NCBI GenBank assembly: GCA_045599325.1
Contig: JAZRVT010000030.1
Coordinates: 1-64,000, forward strand
Direction of reading: 5' to 3'
DNA: 64,000 bases
Origin: Cacconaster sp045599325
Lineage (GTDB): Bacteria > Bacteroidota > Bacteroidia > Bacteroidales > UBA932
The first letter of the stretch is position 1. The number at the start of each line of letters is the position of its first letter. Below, piece by piece: positions 6,402 to 15,379 of the stretch. The notes beneath the pieces were generated by a model. The model worked only from the letters and a program-made list of their open reading frames with translations. It searched no databases and had not been told where the DNA came from. The position numbers and the translations under genes were made by a program.

Positions 6402-8408
6402 ATGAAAAACCGAATCACTATCCTGGCGCTGGCCTGCATATCTGTGCTGGCGCTGACCGTTTCCTGCGGGAGCAGGGAAGAGCAGAAAGATGACTTCAAG
6501 GTGTACGCCTGGCTTGCAGGCAAGGTGGCGATGCCCGACGAAGACCTGGACTATTATTTCCGCAATGCGGCCGAAAGCGGCATTCAGGCAATTTTCCTGG
6601 AGTGCCACGGGGGCTATCCAGAAGTGCTGGGCGACAGCACCTCATTCCGCGACAGCGCTGCGCTGACCATCCTGCGCAGGGCCGCCGTCTATGCAAAGAA
6701 ATACGATGTCGAGCTCCACGCCTGGATGTGGTGCACCAACCGCTGCGAGGCAGTGCTCCGCAACGCGCATCCTGACTGGTATCAGGTCAACGGGCTTGGC
6801 GAGTCGCTCAACGACATCAAGATGTACAAGAGAGAGCACTACAGGTTCCTCTGCCCTAACCACGAAGGGGTGACAGAGTATCTGAAAGACAGAATACGTG
6901 AGATAGCGGAGGTCGAGGGGCTCACCGGCATCCATCTGGACTTCATACGCTATCCGGACGCCATCCTCCCTTACGGCCTCCACGAGTCAAGGGGAGTGGT
7001 CCAGGACAAGGTCTATCCGCAGTGGGACTGCTGCTACTGCGACGAGTGCCGCGCAAAGTTCAAGGCACAGACCGGCATCGACCCGCTGGACCTTGAGGAC
7101 CCGGGAACAAATCCTGAATGGCTCCAGTTCCGCTGGGATTCGATGGCGAAGATGTCGAGCGAGCTGCTTGCAGAGATCAAGGCCTGCGGCAAGGTCTCTT
7201 CCGCAGCCGTGTTCGCATCTCCTGAGGAGTCAAAGAAGCTCGTGCGTCAGGACTGGGTCAACTACCGCAACGCTGACCTTCTGATGCCGATGATCTACCA
7301 CGACTCATACGCACAGCCGGGAGAATGGGTTGAGACAGCTTCACGCGAAGGTGTGGAGGCTCTCGCCGCAGCCGGCAACGGGGCTGAACTCATCTCCGGA
7401 GTCACGACTCCACGCCGCGGCAATTTCGCCGAATATATCAGCTATGCAAAGAAAGCGGGCGCCAGCGGCATCTGCTTCTTCTCGCTCGAGGCCTTCAGGA
7501 GACGCCCTGAGTGCTGGGAGATTCTGAAGCAGTGCCTCAAGTATGACAACCGCGCCGACTGGATTGCAGACCAGCTCCGCAACCCGGCCACTCCTCACGT
7601 GGCTGTCGTGGCACACCGCGGCGACTGGCGCAACTTCCCTGAGAACTCCATCCCTTCAATCGAGTCCGTCATTGCTATGGGCGCCGATGTGATGGAGCTT
7701 GACCTCAAGATGACAAAGGACAGTGTGCTGGTGCTCTCCCACGACAAGACCATCGACCGCTGCACCAACGGTACCGGCGAGGTGAGCGGCTATACTCTCG
7801 AGGAGATCAAGGCATTCTCCCTCAAGAATGTAGATGGTGAGGTGGTGGACTCACTCCACATCCCTACCCTCCGCGAGGCTCTCGAGACCTGCAAGGACCG
7901 CATCTGCGTCAATGTCGACCAGGGATACTGGTATTACGACCAGGTGCTCGCCATAGCCGGGGAGGTCGGAGTCACCGACCAGGTCCTGATCAAGAACTCG
8001 ACTCCGTGGAGCAGGGCTTCGGAGACTATGTCGCGCCACGGGCACAATATGATGTATATGCCCATCATCAACCTCTGGAACCCTGACCATCTGGTATGGC
8101 TGGACGAATATCTCGAGGAGGGCAAGACACCGATTGCTTTCGAGGTATGCTTCAGAGGATGGGAGGACGGCCTCTTCGAGGAGTGCGCCTCCAGAATCAT
8201 AGATGCGGGCTCCAAGGTATGGGTCAACACCCTCTGGCCAAGCATCAGCGGCGGCCCCGGCACCGACGACCCGACAGCCTGGAGCGGGGACCCTGAAGGG
8301 CCGGACAAGGTTTACGGCAAACTGCTGGAGCACAACGTATCGGTCATCCAGACCAACAATGCCGCTGAACTCATAGACTACCTCCGCAGGAAAGGAAGAC
8401 ACGACTAG
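6402..8408 (+). CDS. Lipoprotein fusion: GHL10-type glycoside hydrolase domain + glycerophosphodiester phosphodiesterase
   Basis: 668 aa. Lipobox LTVSC at Cys22. Residues about 33-375 form a GHL10/family-10-like TIM barrel: FLECHGGYPEVLGD, WMWCTNRCEAVL, the hallmark GIHLDFIRYPD (176-186), and a CxxCxxC-type cluster (CCYCDECRAKF) common in such hydrolases. Residues about 399-665 form a complete GDPD domain with HRG (405-407), the metal ligands ELD (432-434) and HD (447-448). GDPD enzymes cleave glycerophosphodiesters to glycerol-3-phosphate plus alcohol. Two active sites on one outer-membrane or periplasmic protein suggest processing of a glycan carrying glycerophosphoryl groups, or of glycosylated lipid headgroups; this is inference. 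It is followed after 3 bases by a GntP permease. Confidence 0.85.
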   Translation: MKNRITILALACISVLALTVSCGSREEQKDDFKVYAWLAGKVAMPDEDLDYYFRNAAESGIQAIFLECHGGYPEVLGDSTSFRDSAALTILRRAAVYAKKYDVELHAWMWCTNRCEAVLRNAHPDWYQVNGLGESLNDIKMYKREHYRFLCPNHEGVTEYLKDRIREIAEVEGLTGIHLDFIRYPDAILPYGLHESRGVVQDKVYPQWDCCYCDECRAKFKAQTGIDPLDLEDPGTNPEWLQFRWDSMAKMSSELLAEIKACGKVSSAAVFASPEESKKLVRQDWVNYRNADLLMPMIYHDSYAQPGEWVETASREGVEALAAAGNGAELISGVTTPRRGNFAEYISYAKKAGASGICFFSLEAFRRRPECWEILKQCLKYDNRADWIADQLRNPATPHVAVVAHRGDWRNFPENSIPSIESVIAMGADVMELDLKMTKDSVLVLSHDKTIDRCTNGTGEVSGYTLEEIKAFSLKNVDGEVVDSLHIPTLREALETCKDRICVNVDQGYWYYDQVLAIAGEVGVTDQVLIKNSTPWSRASETMSRHGHNMMYMPIINLWNPDHLVWLDEYLEEGKTPIAFEVCFRGWEDGLFEECASRIIDAGSKVWVNTLWPSISGGPGTDDPTAWSGDPEGPDKVYGKLLEHNVSVIQTNNAAELIDYLRRKGRHD

Positions 8409-8411
8409 GAT

Positions 8412-9728
8412 ATGCTCAAGCTGACAATAGCCCTCATCATCACGGTTGCACTGATGATCGTTGCGATCTCAAAGTGGAAGGTGCATCCGTTCATCGCCAT
8501 CATAACCCTCTCCATACTGCTGGCAATCGCTGTCGGAATACCGTTGGATTCCATACCGTCAACTGTAGGCAAGGGATTCTCCGCGGTCTTCGCCGGAGTG
8601 GGGCTGGTCATCATCTTCGGAATGCTTATCGGGCTTGTGCTCGAGAAGAGCGGGGCGGCAGTGAAGCTCGCTGAATTCGTGCTGAAGGCCATCGGACCGA
8701 AGCACCCCGCGCTGGCGATGATGCTTGTGGGCTGGATTGTCTCTATCCCTGTTTTCTGCGACAGCGGATTCGTGATCATCAACCCTATCCGCAAGAACCT
8801 CGCAGCCCGCACGGGGGTCTCCCCTGTCTCGCTGGCGATCGCGCTTTCCGCAGGACTCTACGCCTCTCACGTATTCATCCCGCCGACTCCCGGACCTGTG
8901 GCGGCGGCGGGTATGATGGGGCTCGAGAACAACCTCGTGCTGGTGCTCGGCATCGGAGCGCTGGTTTCGGTCTTCGCCCTTGTGCCGGCATACTTCTTCT
9001 GCAGGCACCTCGGGAAGACAGTGGTTTCCGAAGAGAAGCTGCCGGAAGTCCCCGAAGATGAGGATGGCGGCGCGAAACCTTCGACCCTGACGTCGGCCCT
9101 GCCGATACTTGTGCCGGTAATCCTTATGGCGCTCGGTTCATTCGGTGTGGTCACATTCCTCGGGAAGCCTGTGATCGCGCTGATGGTGGGGTTCTTCTTC
9201 TCACTGATTCCGCTCTGGCAGGCGGGCGGGCTCGGCACCCTCTACGACATCTGTCAGGAGGCGCTGAAGCAGGCCGGCCCTATCATCTTCATCACAGCCG
9301 CCGGCGGAGTCCTCGGCCAGGTAATCACAGACGCGAACTTCGTGCAGTATGTCCAGGAGAGCGTCGGAACCGTATCGCACTTCGGCATCTTCCTGCCGTT
9401 CATCATCGCGGCGGTCATCAAGAGTTCGGTGGGTTCCTCGACAGTGGCCATCACGACCACTGCGGGCATTATGGGGATGTTCAGCAGTTCTGATTCGCTG
9501 CTCCATATCCTCGGGATGACCTCCCCTCTCGCCGCCAGCCTGGCCGTGATGGCCATCGGTGCCGGCGCTATGGTGGTATCCCACGCCAACGACAGCTATT
9601 TCTGGGTTGTGACTGGATTCAGCGGCATCTCTCCTGCCAAGGGGTACCGCACCCAGACGCTGATGACTCTGGTCGCGGGGCTCGGTGCGATGGCGGGAAT
9701 TTTTGTATTGTCGCTATTTATGATATAA
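8412..9728 (+). CDS. GntP family permease (gluconate:H+ symporter family)
   Basis: 438 aa, highly hydrophobic with about 12 membrane segments. Family signatures include GKGFSAVFAGVGLVIIFGMLIG, IPVFCDSGFVIINPI, the loop HVFIPPTPGPVAAAGMMG and the C-terminal VVSHANDSYFWVVTGFSG. GntP transporters import sugar acids such as gluconate with protons across the inner membrane. Co-transcription with the GHL10-GDPD fusion (3-base gap) suggests it imports an acidic product released by that enzyme, perhaps glycerate- or gluconate-like, but the substrate is not evident. It ends the operon; the tRNA-Pro promoter follows directly. Confidence 0.92.
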   Translation: MLKLTIALIITVALMIVAISKWKVHPFIAIITLSILLAIAVGIPLDSIPSTVGKGFSAVFAGVGLVIIFGMLIGLVLEKSGAAVKLAEFVLKAIGPKHPALAMMLVGWIVSIPVFCDSGFVIINPIRKNLAARTGVSPVSLAIALSAGLYASHVFIPPTPGPVAAAGMMGLENNLVLVLGIGALVSVFALVPAYFFCRHLGKTVVSEEKLPEVPEDEDGGAKPSTLTSALPILVPVILMALGSFGVVTFLGKPVIALMVGFFFSLIPLWQAGGLGTLYDICQEALKQAGPIIFITAAGGVLGQVITDANFVQYVQESVGTVSHFGIFLPFIIAAVIKSSVGSSTVAITTTAGIMGMFSSSDSLLHILGMTSPLAASLAVMAIGAGAMVVSHANDSYFWVVTGFSGISPAKGYRTQTLMTLVAGLGAMAGIFVLSLFMI

Positions 9729-9743
9729 TTACAGAATATTTTC

Positions 9744-9751
9744 TATATTTG
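9744..9751 (+). promoter_or_regulatory. Bacteroidota -7 box (TATATTTG) for tRNA-Pro
   Basis: TATATTTG is a perfect TAnnTTTG match 16 bases upstream of the mature tRNA 5' end. Confidence 0.7.
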
Positions 9752-9767
9752 CAGTCCCAACGGGAAA

Positions 9768-9841
9768 CGGGAAGTGGCGCAGTTGGCTAGCGCGCTGCGT
9801 TCGGGACGCAGAGGTCGGGTGTTCGAGTCACCTCTTCCCGA
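9768..9841 (+). tRNA. tRNA-Pro (anticodon CGG)
   Basis: A 74-base cloverleaf. The acceptor stem CGGGAAG pairs with CTTCCCG and the discriminator is A. The anticodon arm is CTGCG-TTCGGGA-CGCAG with anticodon CGG at the loop centre, reading CCG (Pro). The T arm has the TTCGAGT loop closed by GGGTG/CACCT. The 3' CCA is not encoded. It has its own promoter upstream and a hairpin terminator downstream. No integrated element is attached. Confidence 0.95.
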
Positions 9842-9849
9842 CATAAACA

Positions 9850-9883
9850 AAGCCTCGCTGAATCAGCGGGGCTTCATTATTTT
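9850..9883 (+). terminator. Rho-independent terminator after tRNA-Pro
   Basis: An 11-base-pair stem (AAGCCTCGCTG / CAGCGGGGCTT with one wobble), a 3-base loop and the tail CATTATTTT. Confidence 0.8.
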
Positions 9884-9927
9884 CCACAGGCGGGCAAGCG
9901 AAGCTGCCGTTTCCCGAGCTCAGATCA

Positions 9928-9958
9928 TAATAAAAGAGGCCGGCATTCGGCCGACCTC
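9928..9958 (-). terminator. Rho-independent terminator after rnfA
   Basis: On the minus strand GAGGTCGGC-CGAAT-GCCGGCCTC (9935-9957) is followed by TTTTATTATG. It closes the rnf operon. Between it and the tRNA terminator (9884-9927) I see nothing else. Confidence 0.78.
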
Positions 9959-9980
9959 CTTTAATTTACAGGGTTCCGGG

Positions 9981-10580
9981 CTATACGAGACCGGAGAAAC
10001 CCATAAATGCCATAGCCATGATGCCGGCAGTCAGAAGTGCGATAGGAACGCCCTTGAATGACTCAGGCACCTTGCTCATCTCGAGCTGCTCGCGGATACC
10101 AGCAAAGAGGATCAGCGCCAGGCCGTAACCGATAGCGGTTGCTATAGCGAAGACCACAGACTGGCCGAGACCGAGCATATGAGCGCCGGCACCGAAATCG
10201 TATTCATTGGTGACAACCTGGATAGCAACGCCGAGGACAACGCAGTTGGTGGTGATCAGAGGGAGGAAGATACCCAGAGCCTGATAGAGCGACGGGCTGA
10301 TCTTCTTGATGATGATCTCGACCATCTGGACGAGACCCGCGATGACGAGGATGAAACTTACCGTCTGGAGGAACTCAAGTCCGAACGGAACAAGGACGTA
10401 GTACTGGAGAAGGTAGGTGACAAGCGTTGCGAGAGCCATCACGAAAGTCACTGCTGCGGACATACCTACAGCGGTGCCGACCTTCTTGGAAACGCCCAGG
10501 AAAGGACATATTCCAAGGAACTGTGTCAGGACGATATTGTTGACGAATATCGCTGAGATGAAAATGATTACATATTCCAT
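9981..10580 (-). CDS. rnfA: Rnf electron transport complex subunit A
   Basis: 199 aa, six membrane segments, with the RnfA/NqrE hallmarks NNIVLTQFLGICPFLGVS and LPLITTNCVVLGVA; each carries a conserved Cys in inverted half-repeats thought to hold an iron-sulfur centre within the membrane. It is part of the inner-membrane Rnf complex that couples reduced ferredoxin:NAD+ electron transfer to Na+ or H+ export. It is the last gene of the run, 3 bases after rnfE, and is followed by a terminator. Confidence 0.97.
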   Translation of the reverse strand: MEYVIIFISAIFVNNIVLTQFLGICPFLGVSKKVGTAVGMSAAVTFVMALATLVTYLLQYYVLVPFGLEFLQTVSFILVIAGLVQMVEIIIKKISPSLYQALGIFLPLITTNCVVLGVAIQVVTNEYDFGAGAHMLGLGQSVVFAIATAIGYGLALILFAGIREQLEMSKVPESFKGVPIALLTAGIMAMAFMGFSGLV

Positions 10581-10583
10581 ACG

Positions 10584-11174
10584 TTATGCCTTTTTGGTGA
10601 TTTTACGGAAGGCGACCATCAGGTATGCCAGAACGATGAATGCGCCCGGAGCAAGTACGAATGCGAGCATTCCGTCACCGTTCCAGAGCTTGAGACCGAA
10701 AGCGGAGCCGCTTCCGAGGATTTCACGGACGAGGCCGATGCAGGTGAGGGCGATGGTGAAGCCGAGGCCCACTCCGAGACCGTCGAGAGCGGAGTCACCC
10801 ACAGAATTCTTGTTGGCGAACGCTTCGGCACGGCCGAGGATGATGCAGTTGACCACGATAAGAGGAAGGAAGATGCCGAGAGCCTCATAAACCACAGGCA
10901 CATAAGCCTGGAGGAGAAGCTGGACGATGGTCACGAATGAAGCGATGACCACGATGTAGCAAGGGATGCGGACCTTGTCAGGGATGAATCTTGCGACAGC
11001 GGAGATGGTGATGTTCGAAAGGATCAGCACACACAGAGTCGCAAGACCCATGCTCATACCGTTGATCGCAGAGGTGGTGGTACCCAGAGTCGGGCACATA
11101 CCGAGAACAAGCACAAATGTCGGGTTGTTCTTGATGATACCGTCAAGTATCAGTTTCCATTTGCTATTCGCCAT
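10584..11174 (-). CDS. rnfE: Rnf electron transport complex subunit E
   Basis: 196 aa, six membrane segments. It is homologous to RnfA, with GIIKNNPTFVLVLGMCPTLG at the N-terminus and the paired motif LPLIVVNCIILGRAEAFA in the middle. It is an integral membrane subunit of the Rnf complex, pairing with RnfA. The start overlaps the end of rnfG by 11 bases, implying translational coupling. C-terminal residues are basic (FRKITKKA). Confidence 0.97.
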   Translation of the reverse strand: MANSKWKLILDGIIKNNPTFVLVLGMCPTLGTTTSAINGMSMGLATLCVLILSNITISAVARFIPDKVRIPCYIVVIASFVTIVQLLLQAYVPVVYEALGIFLPLIVVNCIILGRAEAFANKNSVGDSALDGLGVGLGFTIALTCIGLVREILGSGSAFGLKLWNGDGMLAFVLAPGAFIVLAYLMVAFRKITKKA

Positions 11175-11784
11175 TTTCTTCAGTGTTTATGGTTTCTTCC
11201 ACAGCCTCAGCAGCTTCTTCAGCAGCAGGCTTCTCGATTTTCTTGAAGACATCGTAAGCAGCGTTCACGCCCTTGAGGAAGGCACGGGAAGTGATGGTCG
11301 AAGCAGTGATTGCGTCGATGTCACCGCCGTCCTTGCTGACAGAGATGTTGGCCTCAGCCGGATTCTTTCCCTTGACCTGGGCACGCGGCTGGATGTTCTC
11401 GTCAGTGATCTTCGCACCGAGGCCAGGAGTCTCGGAGTGGGAGATGACTGATGTGTTGTAGATTGTACCGTCAGGGGTGAAGCCCACCATCATCTGGAGA
11501 GCGCCGCCGAAACCTGAGGTGACGACCTTCACTGCATAGCCCACAACCTGGTCACCGCTCATAGCAGTGTAGACCTGGCTGCCGTCGATCTCCTGGATGG
11601 CCTCTGAAGGGACATTGTCGAATTCAGGGGTCACAGCAGAGATGGCGTTGTTGACCTTTGCAAGTTCAGAAGCCTCGATAGGGGCCTTTGTGATTACGTA
11701 GACAGTGCCCAGGAGAGCAGAGCATACGAGGCAGATGACTCCAAGGGAGATCATCATATTGCCGAAAGTAGATTTTGCAGCCAT
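11164..11784 (-). CDS. rnfG: Rnf electron transport complex subunit G (FMN-binding)
   Basis: 206 aa with one N-terminal membrane helix (about 10-31) and a periplasmic FMN-binding domain. The site for covalent FMN is in DAITASTITS (about 157-166), where the usual SGATxTS reads TASTITS, a mild deviation. The preceding GFTPDGTIYNTSVISHSETPG is also a family block. The C-terminal 30 residues are rich in Glu and Ala (AAEEAAEAVEE), a common Bacteroidales tail. The start shares one base with the rnfD stop. Confidence 0.95.
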   Translation of the reverse strand: MAAKSTFGNMMISLGVICLVCSALLGTVYVITKAPIEASELAKVNNAISAVTPEFDNVPSEAIQEIDGSQVYTAMSGDQVVGYAVKVVTSGFGGALQMMVGFTPDGTIYNTSVISHSETPGLGAKITDENIQPRAQVKGKNPAEANISVSKDGGDIDAITASTITSRAFLKGVNAAYDVFKKIEKPAAEEAAEAVEETINTEENGE

Positions 11785-12764
11785 TATTTAGCCTCCCCAA
11801 ACCTGCGAGGTTTGCAATATTTGTTGATCAAAGGAACTGCGCAGTTCATGATCAGGATTGCGAAGGAAACGCCCTCCGGATATGAGCCGAAATAACGGAT
11901 CAGAACAGTGAGGACACCGATTCCGACCGCGAAGATGATCTGTCCCTTGGTTGTCATAGGTGAGGTCACGTAGTCGGTGGCCATGAAGATGGCGCCGAGG
12001 AGCAGACCGCCCTGGAAGATGTTGAACACAGGGTTTGTGTAAGCCTCAGGGTTGATGAGCCAGAAGATGCCTGACATCACGAACACTGTGAGGATGATGG
12101 TGACAGGGATGGTCGGCCTGATGACCTTGCGGAACCAGAGATAGAAGAAACCGAGGATAAGCGCGATTGCGGAGATTTCACCTGCCGAGCCGCCTGCATT
12201 GAAGAAGAAGAGCTGGCTGAAGGAGAGGTCGTCTGCAGCAATCTGTGAGAGCGGCATTCCGGTTGAGAGAGCCTCCTTCACAGCGCCGAGAGGGGTCGCT
12301 CCGGAGAAACCGTCGACAAAACGTGTTCCGGCATCAGCCCAGGAGGTCATAATGACCGGGAATGAAACGAGCAGGAACACACGGCCCACGATCGCAGGGT
12401 TGAAGATGTTCTGTCCGAGACCGCCGAACGACATCTTTGCGATGCCGATGGCAACGATTGCGCCGATGACGGCAATCCACCACGGAGCCTCAGGCGGAAT
12501 GTTGAGTGCCAGAAGGACACCTGTCACAGCAGCAGCGCTGCCGCACCAGCCTTTGACGCTCTTGAAGATGAATTTCTGGATGAGCCATTCAACCAGAACA
12601 CAGGAAACGAGTCCCACTGCCACAAGGAGGAGTGCGGACCATCCGTACGCATAGACTGAGACCAGCACAGCCGGAACCAGCGCGATGAGGACATCCGTCA
12701 TTATTGAATTGGTATCCTGCCTGCCGTGGGTATGTGGAGAAGGAGATACTATTAGATTGTTCAT
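11784..12764 (-). CDS. rnfD: Rnf electron transport complex subunit D
   Basis: 326 aa, an integral membrane protein with the covalent FMN motif DGFSGATPLG (Thr157) and the conserved blocks SPHTHGRQDTNSIM at the N-terminus and FGGLGQNIFNPAIVGR. It is a core membrane subunit of Rnf, related to NqrB. It lies 6 bases after rnfC and overlaps rnfG by one base. The order B-C-D-G-E-A matches other Bacteroidales. Confidence 0.97.
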   Translation of the reverse strand: MNNLIVSPSPHTHGRQDTNSIMTDVLIALVPAVLVSVYAYGWSALLLVAVGLVSCVLVEWLIQKFIFKSVKGWCGSAAAVTGVLLALNIPPEAPWWIAVIGAIVAIGIAKMSFGGLGQNIFNPAIVGRVFLLVSFPVIMTSWADAGTRFVDGFSGATPLGAVKEALSTGMPLSQIAADDLSFSQLFFFNAGGSAGEISAIALILGFFYLWFRKVIRPTIPVTIILTVFVMSGIFWLINPEAYTNPVFNIFQGGLLLGAIFMATDYVTSPMTTKGQIIFAVGIGVLTVLIRYFGSYPEGVSFAILIMNCAVPLINKYCKPRRFGEAK

Positions 12765-12770
12765 ACTCTT

Positions 12771-14108
12771 CTATTTTTTAGGTCTGCTGCGCAAGATTTT
12801 CATAACTTCCGCCTTGTTGATGCGGATGAGGTCGAGAAGAGGAATGTTTGCAGGGCAGGTGTAGATGCAGCATCCGCACTCGATGCAGTCGAATATCCTC
12901 TCTTTTTCCAGCTGGTCATACTGGCCGCCCATACGGGCGAGCTTGTTGAGCAGCCAAGGCTCGAGACCCATAGGGCAGGCGCTTGCGCACTTGCCGCAGC
13001 GGATACAGTTGCTTTCAGCCTTGCGGACGGTCTCCTCTTCGGTGAGAAGGAGGATTGCGCCGTTGGCCTTGACAGTTGCAGCGTCGATGTTGGCGATGGC
13101 CTTGCCCATCATAGGACCGCCGCTGATGATCTTGGCGGCCTTCTCAGGAACACCGCCGGCATACTCCAGGATCTTCGACATCGGGGTGCCGATGCGGACC
13201 AGGTAGTTGTGCTGTTTCTCAAGGCAGCGGCCTGTGACTGTGATCACATTGTCGATACAAGGTTTGTTCTTCTGGACAGCCTCATAGACTGCAAGGGAAG
13301 TGGCCACGTTCTGGACGACAGCTCCGGCGTCGATCGGGAGTCCGCCTGAAGGGACCTGGCGTCTGATGACTGCGTCGATGAGCTGTTTCTCACCTCCCTG
13401 AGGATATTTCTTCTTGAGGACAACGACCTGGATCTGAGGGAATGCCTTGGCAGCCTCAGTCATTGATGCGATGGCCTCAGGCTTGTTCTCCTCGATGCCG
13501 ACATAGCCTGCGGTAACGCCGAGGGCCTTCATCATAATGGCACCGCCGATGAGAATCTCCTTCGGGCGCTCACGCATGATGCGGTCGTCTGAAGTGAGGT
13601 AAGGCTCGCACTCTGTGCCGTTGAGGATGAGGGCCACAGCCTTCTTGTCCTTCGGAGGGGCGAGCTTCACGTGAGTCGGGAAGGATGCACCGCCGAGACC
13701 GACGACTCCGGCGTTCTTGATCTTCTCGATGATTTCTTCAGGGGTATATGGAATCTCTGAGATGATGTCCTTGCTTGTGTCGATACCTTCAGCCCACTCG
13801 TCACCTTCAACAGTGATCTCGACGTGAGTCATCATATTGCCGGCGATGTCAGCGCGCGGGCCGATGGACTTGACGGTACCTGAAACAGGTGAGTGTACGA
13901 AACCGGAGATGAATCCGGTCGGCTTTGCGATGACCTGGCCGGTCTTCACCTTGTCGCCGACAGCGACAATAGGTTCAGCCGGAGCACCGAGGTGCTGTGC
14001 CATTGAGACATATGCAGTCTCAACGACCGGGAAGACCTCAATCGCAGCATTAGCGGAGATCTTGTTGTCGTTCGGATGAACGCCGCCGATTCTAAACGTT
14101 TTCTTCAT
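12771..14108 (-). CDS. rnfC: Rnf electron transport complex subunit C
   Basis: 445 aa. The N-terminal part starts KKTFRIGGVHPNDNKISA. The middle carries the NADH/FMN-binding region (GLGGASFPTHVKL and LILNGTECEPYLTSDDR). Two [4Fe-4S] motifs follow near the C-terminus: CIRCGKCASACP and CIECGCCIYTCP. This cytoplasm-facing subunit is the likely NAD(H) site of the complex. Its start overlaps the end of rnfB by 17 bases. Confidence 0.97.
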   Translation of the reverse strand: MKKTFRIGGVHPNDNKISANAAIEVFPVVETAYVSMAQHLGAPAEPIVAVGDKVKTGQVIAKPTGFISGFVHSPVSGTVKSIGPRADIAGNMMTHVEITVEGDEWAEGIDTSKDIISEIPYTPEEIIEKIKNAGVVGLGGASFPTHVKLAPPKDKKAVALILNGTECEPYLTSDDRIMRERPKEILIGGAIMMKALGVTAGYVGIEENKPEAIASMTEAAKAFPQIQVVVLKKKYPQGGEKQLIDAVIRRQVPSGGLPIDAGAVVQNVATSLAVYEAVQKNKPCIDNVITVTGRCLEKQHNYLVRIGTPMSKILEYAGGVPEKAAKIISGGPMMGKAIANIDAATVKANGAILLLTEEETVRKAESNCIRCGKCASACPMGLEPWLLNKLARMGGQYDQLEKERIFDCIECGCCIYTCPANIPLLDLIRINKAEVMKILRSRPKK

Positions 14109-14949
14109 TTGGCGTCACAGTGTTAGGTTTTGGTGGAAAATTGACAGCCTGGATGGCCTTGGTAGGGCACTCCTCGACACACTTGCGGCAGCTCTTGCAC
14201 TTGGTGAAGTCAATGTATGCCACATTGTTCTCGACAGTGATGGCGCCGAACGGGCAGGTCTTGGCGCACTTGCCGCAGCCGATGCAGCCGACAGTGCAGG
14301 CCTTGCGGGTGACAGCACCCTTGTCCTTGTTGATGCAGGAGACGTAGACCCTGCGGTCCTTCATCCCCTTGTTGCGGAGTTCGATGACGCCCTTAGGGCA
14401 GGCCTTGGCGCAGGCGCCGCAGCCGGTGCACTTGTCCTGGTCTACCTCAGCGACTCCGGTGGTCTCATTGACAGAGATTGCACCGAACTTGCAGGCGGTG
14501 ACACAGTCGCCCATTCCGAGACAGCCGAACTTACAGCCGGTGTTGCCGGCATAGAGGCTGGACATTACCTTGCAGGAAGAATATCCGTCGTACCTGTTGG
14601 TACGCGGACGGTTGGCGAAAGAACCCTGACAGCGGACAACCGCAACCATAGGAGTCTTCTCCTCGACCTTCTGGCCGAGAGCCTCCGCAACTTTCGCCAT
14701 CACAGGATTGCCTCCTACAGGACAGAAGAAACCCTCCATAGATGGAGCCTTTACTACATTTTCAGCAAATGCGTGACAGCCTGCTTGTCCGCATCCACCG
14801 CAGTTCGCTCCAGGAAGGATGGACTCGACAACCTCAATCCTCGGATCCTCCTCAACCTTGAACTTCTGCGCGACGAAGTAAAGAATAACCGCAAACAGCA
14901 GCCCGAGAGCCACCAGGCAGGCGATGGTAAAAAGAATTGTTTCAGTCAT
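14092..14949 (-). CDS. rnfB: Rnf electron transport complex subunit B (ferredoxin-like)
   Basis: 285 aa from the ATG at 14949 (MTETILFTIACLVALG); the frame extends to 15012 but that would read deep into rseC. An N-terminal membrane helix is followed by the RnfB-specific cluster GANCGGCGQAGCHAF...C, then four further ferredoxin-type segments (CKFGC...GDCVTACKF, CTGCGACAKACP, CIGCGKCAKTCP, CKSCRKCVEECP). This is an iron-sulfur-rich subunit receiving electrons from ferredoxin. It overlaps rseC by 8 bases and rnfC by 17. Confidence 0.96.
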   Translation of the reverse strand: MTETILFTIACLVALGLLFAVILYFVAQKFKVEEDPRIEVVESILPGANCGGCGQAGCHAFAENVVKAPSMEGFFCPVGGNPVMAKVAEALGQKVEEKTPMVAVVRCQGSFANRPRTNRYDGYSSCKVMSSLYAGNTGCKFGCLGMGDCVTACKFGAISVNETTGVAEVDQDKCTGCGACAKACPKGVIELRNKGMKDRRVYVSCINKDKGAVTRKACTVGCIGCGKCAKTCPFGAITVENNVAYIDFTKCKSCRKCVEECPTKAIQAVNFPPKPNTVTPNEENV

Positions 14950-15370
14950 TTGACTTATAGATAGAAAATGTGAATATTTTAGAGATTCTCTTTCTGAAGA
15001 GGAACACCACAAAATAGTACAGAGCCAGCACCGCGAGCGACCAGAGGCCGGTTGCGAGCTCGCTCATCCCGACTTTGCTGAAGACCAGTATCGAGGCGAG
15101 GAGAACTGCCAGAGGGATGACGTAGCAGATCCAGACTGCCTTGATGCCCAGGGAGGGCTGCAGGACTACATTCACCTTGTCCCCGACCTTGTATTCCTCA
15201 ACAAGTGTCGATATGGTGTAAGGGACCTCGACGATACGGACAGACTCCTCGGAAGCGGCGCACACACCCTTCGCGTGACACGATGCGCAGGCCGACTTGT
15301 TGATGATTTCCACGCTGATGACATCCTCACTGATGTCTGTCACCCTGCCTTCGTGCTCGATTCTGTCCAT
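14942..15370 (-). CDS. SoxR-reducing system protein RseC family
   Basis: 142 aa. The N-terminal domain has the conserved cysteines SACASCHAKGVCAASEE; two membrane helices follow (about 75-95 and 102-122). RseC proteins are encoded with rnf genes in many bacteria and are linked to the Rnf/Rsx complex. In Bacteroidales this gene commonly heads the rnf operon, as it does here, overlapping rnfB by 8 bases. The four-Cys motif may bind an iron-sulfur or redox centre. Confidence 0.9.
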   Translation of the reverse strand: MDRIEHEGRVTDISEDVISVEIINKSACASCHAKGVCAASEESVRIVEVPYTISTLVEEYKVGDKVNVVLQPSLGIKAVWICYVIPLAVLLASILVFSKVGMSELATGLWSLAVLALYYFVVFLFRKRISKIFTFSIYKSND

Positions 15371-15379
15371 ACTGCAATG

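Noticed and set aside
5859..6608. 249-codon minus-strand frame over the methyltransferase gene
   Set aside because: The plus-strand frame shows all three SPOUT motifs; the reverse frame has no recognisable features.
9774..10061. 95-codon plus-strand frame
   Set aside because: It runs through the tRNA-Pro gene, two terminators and the end of rnfA.
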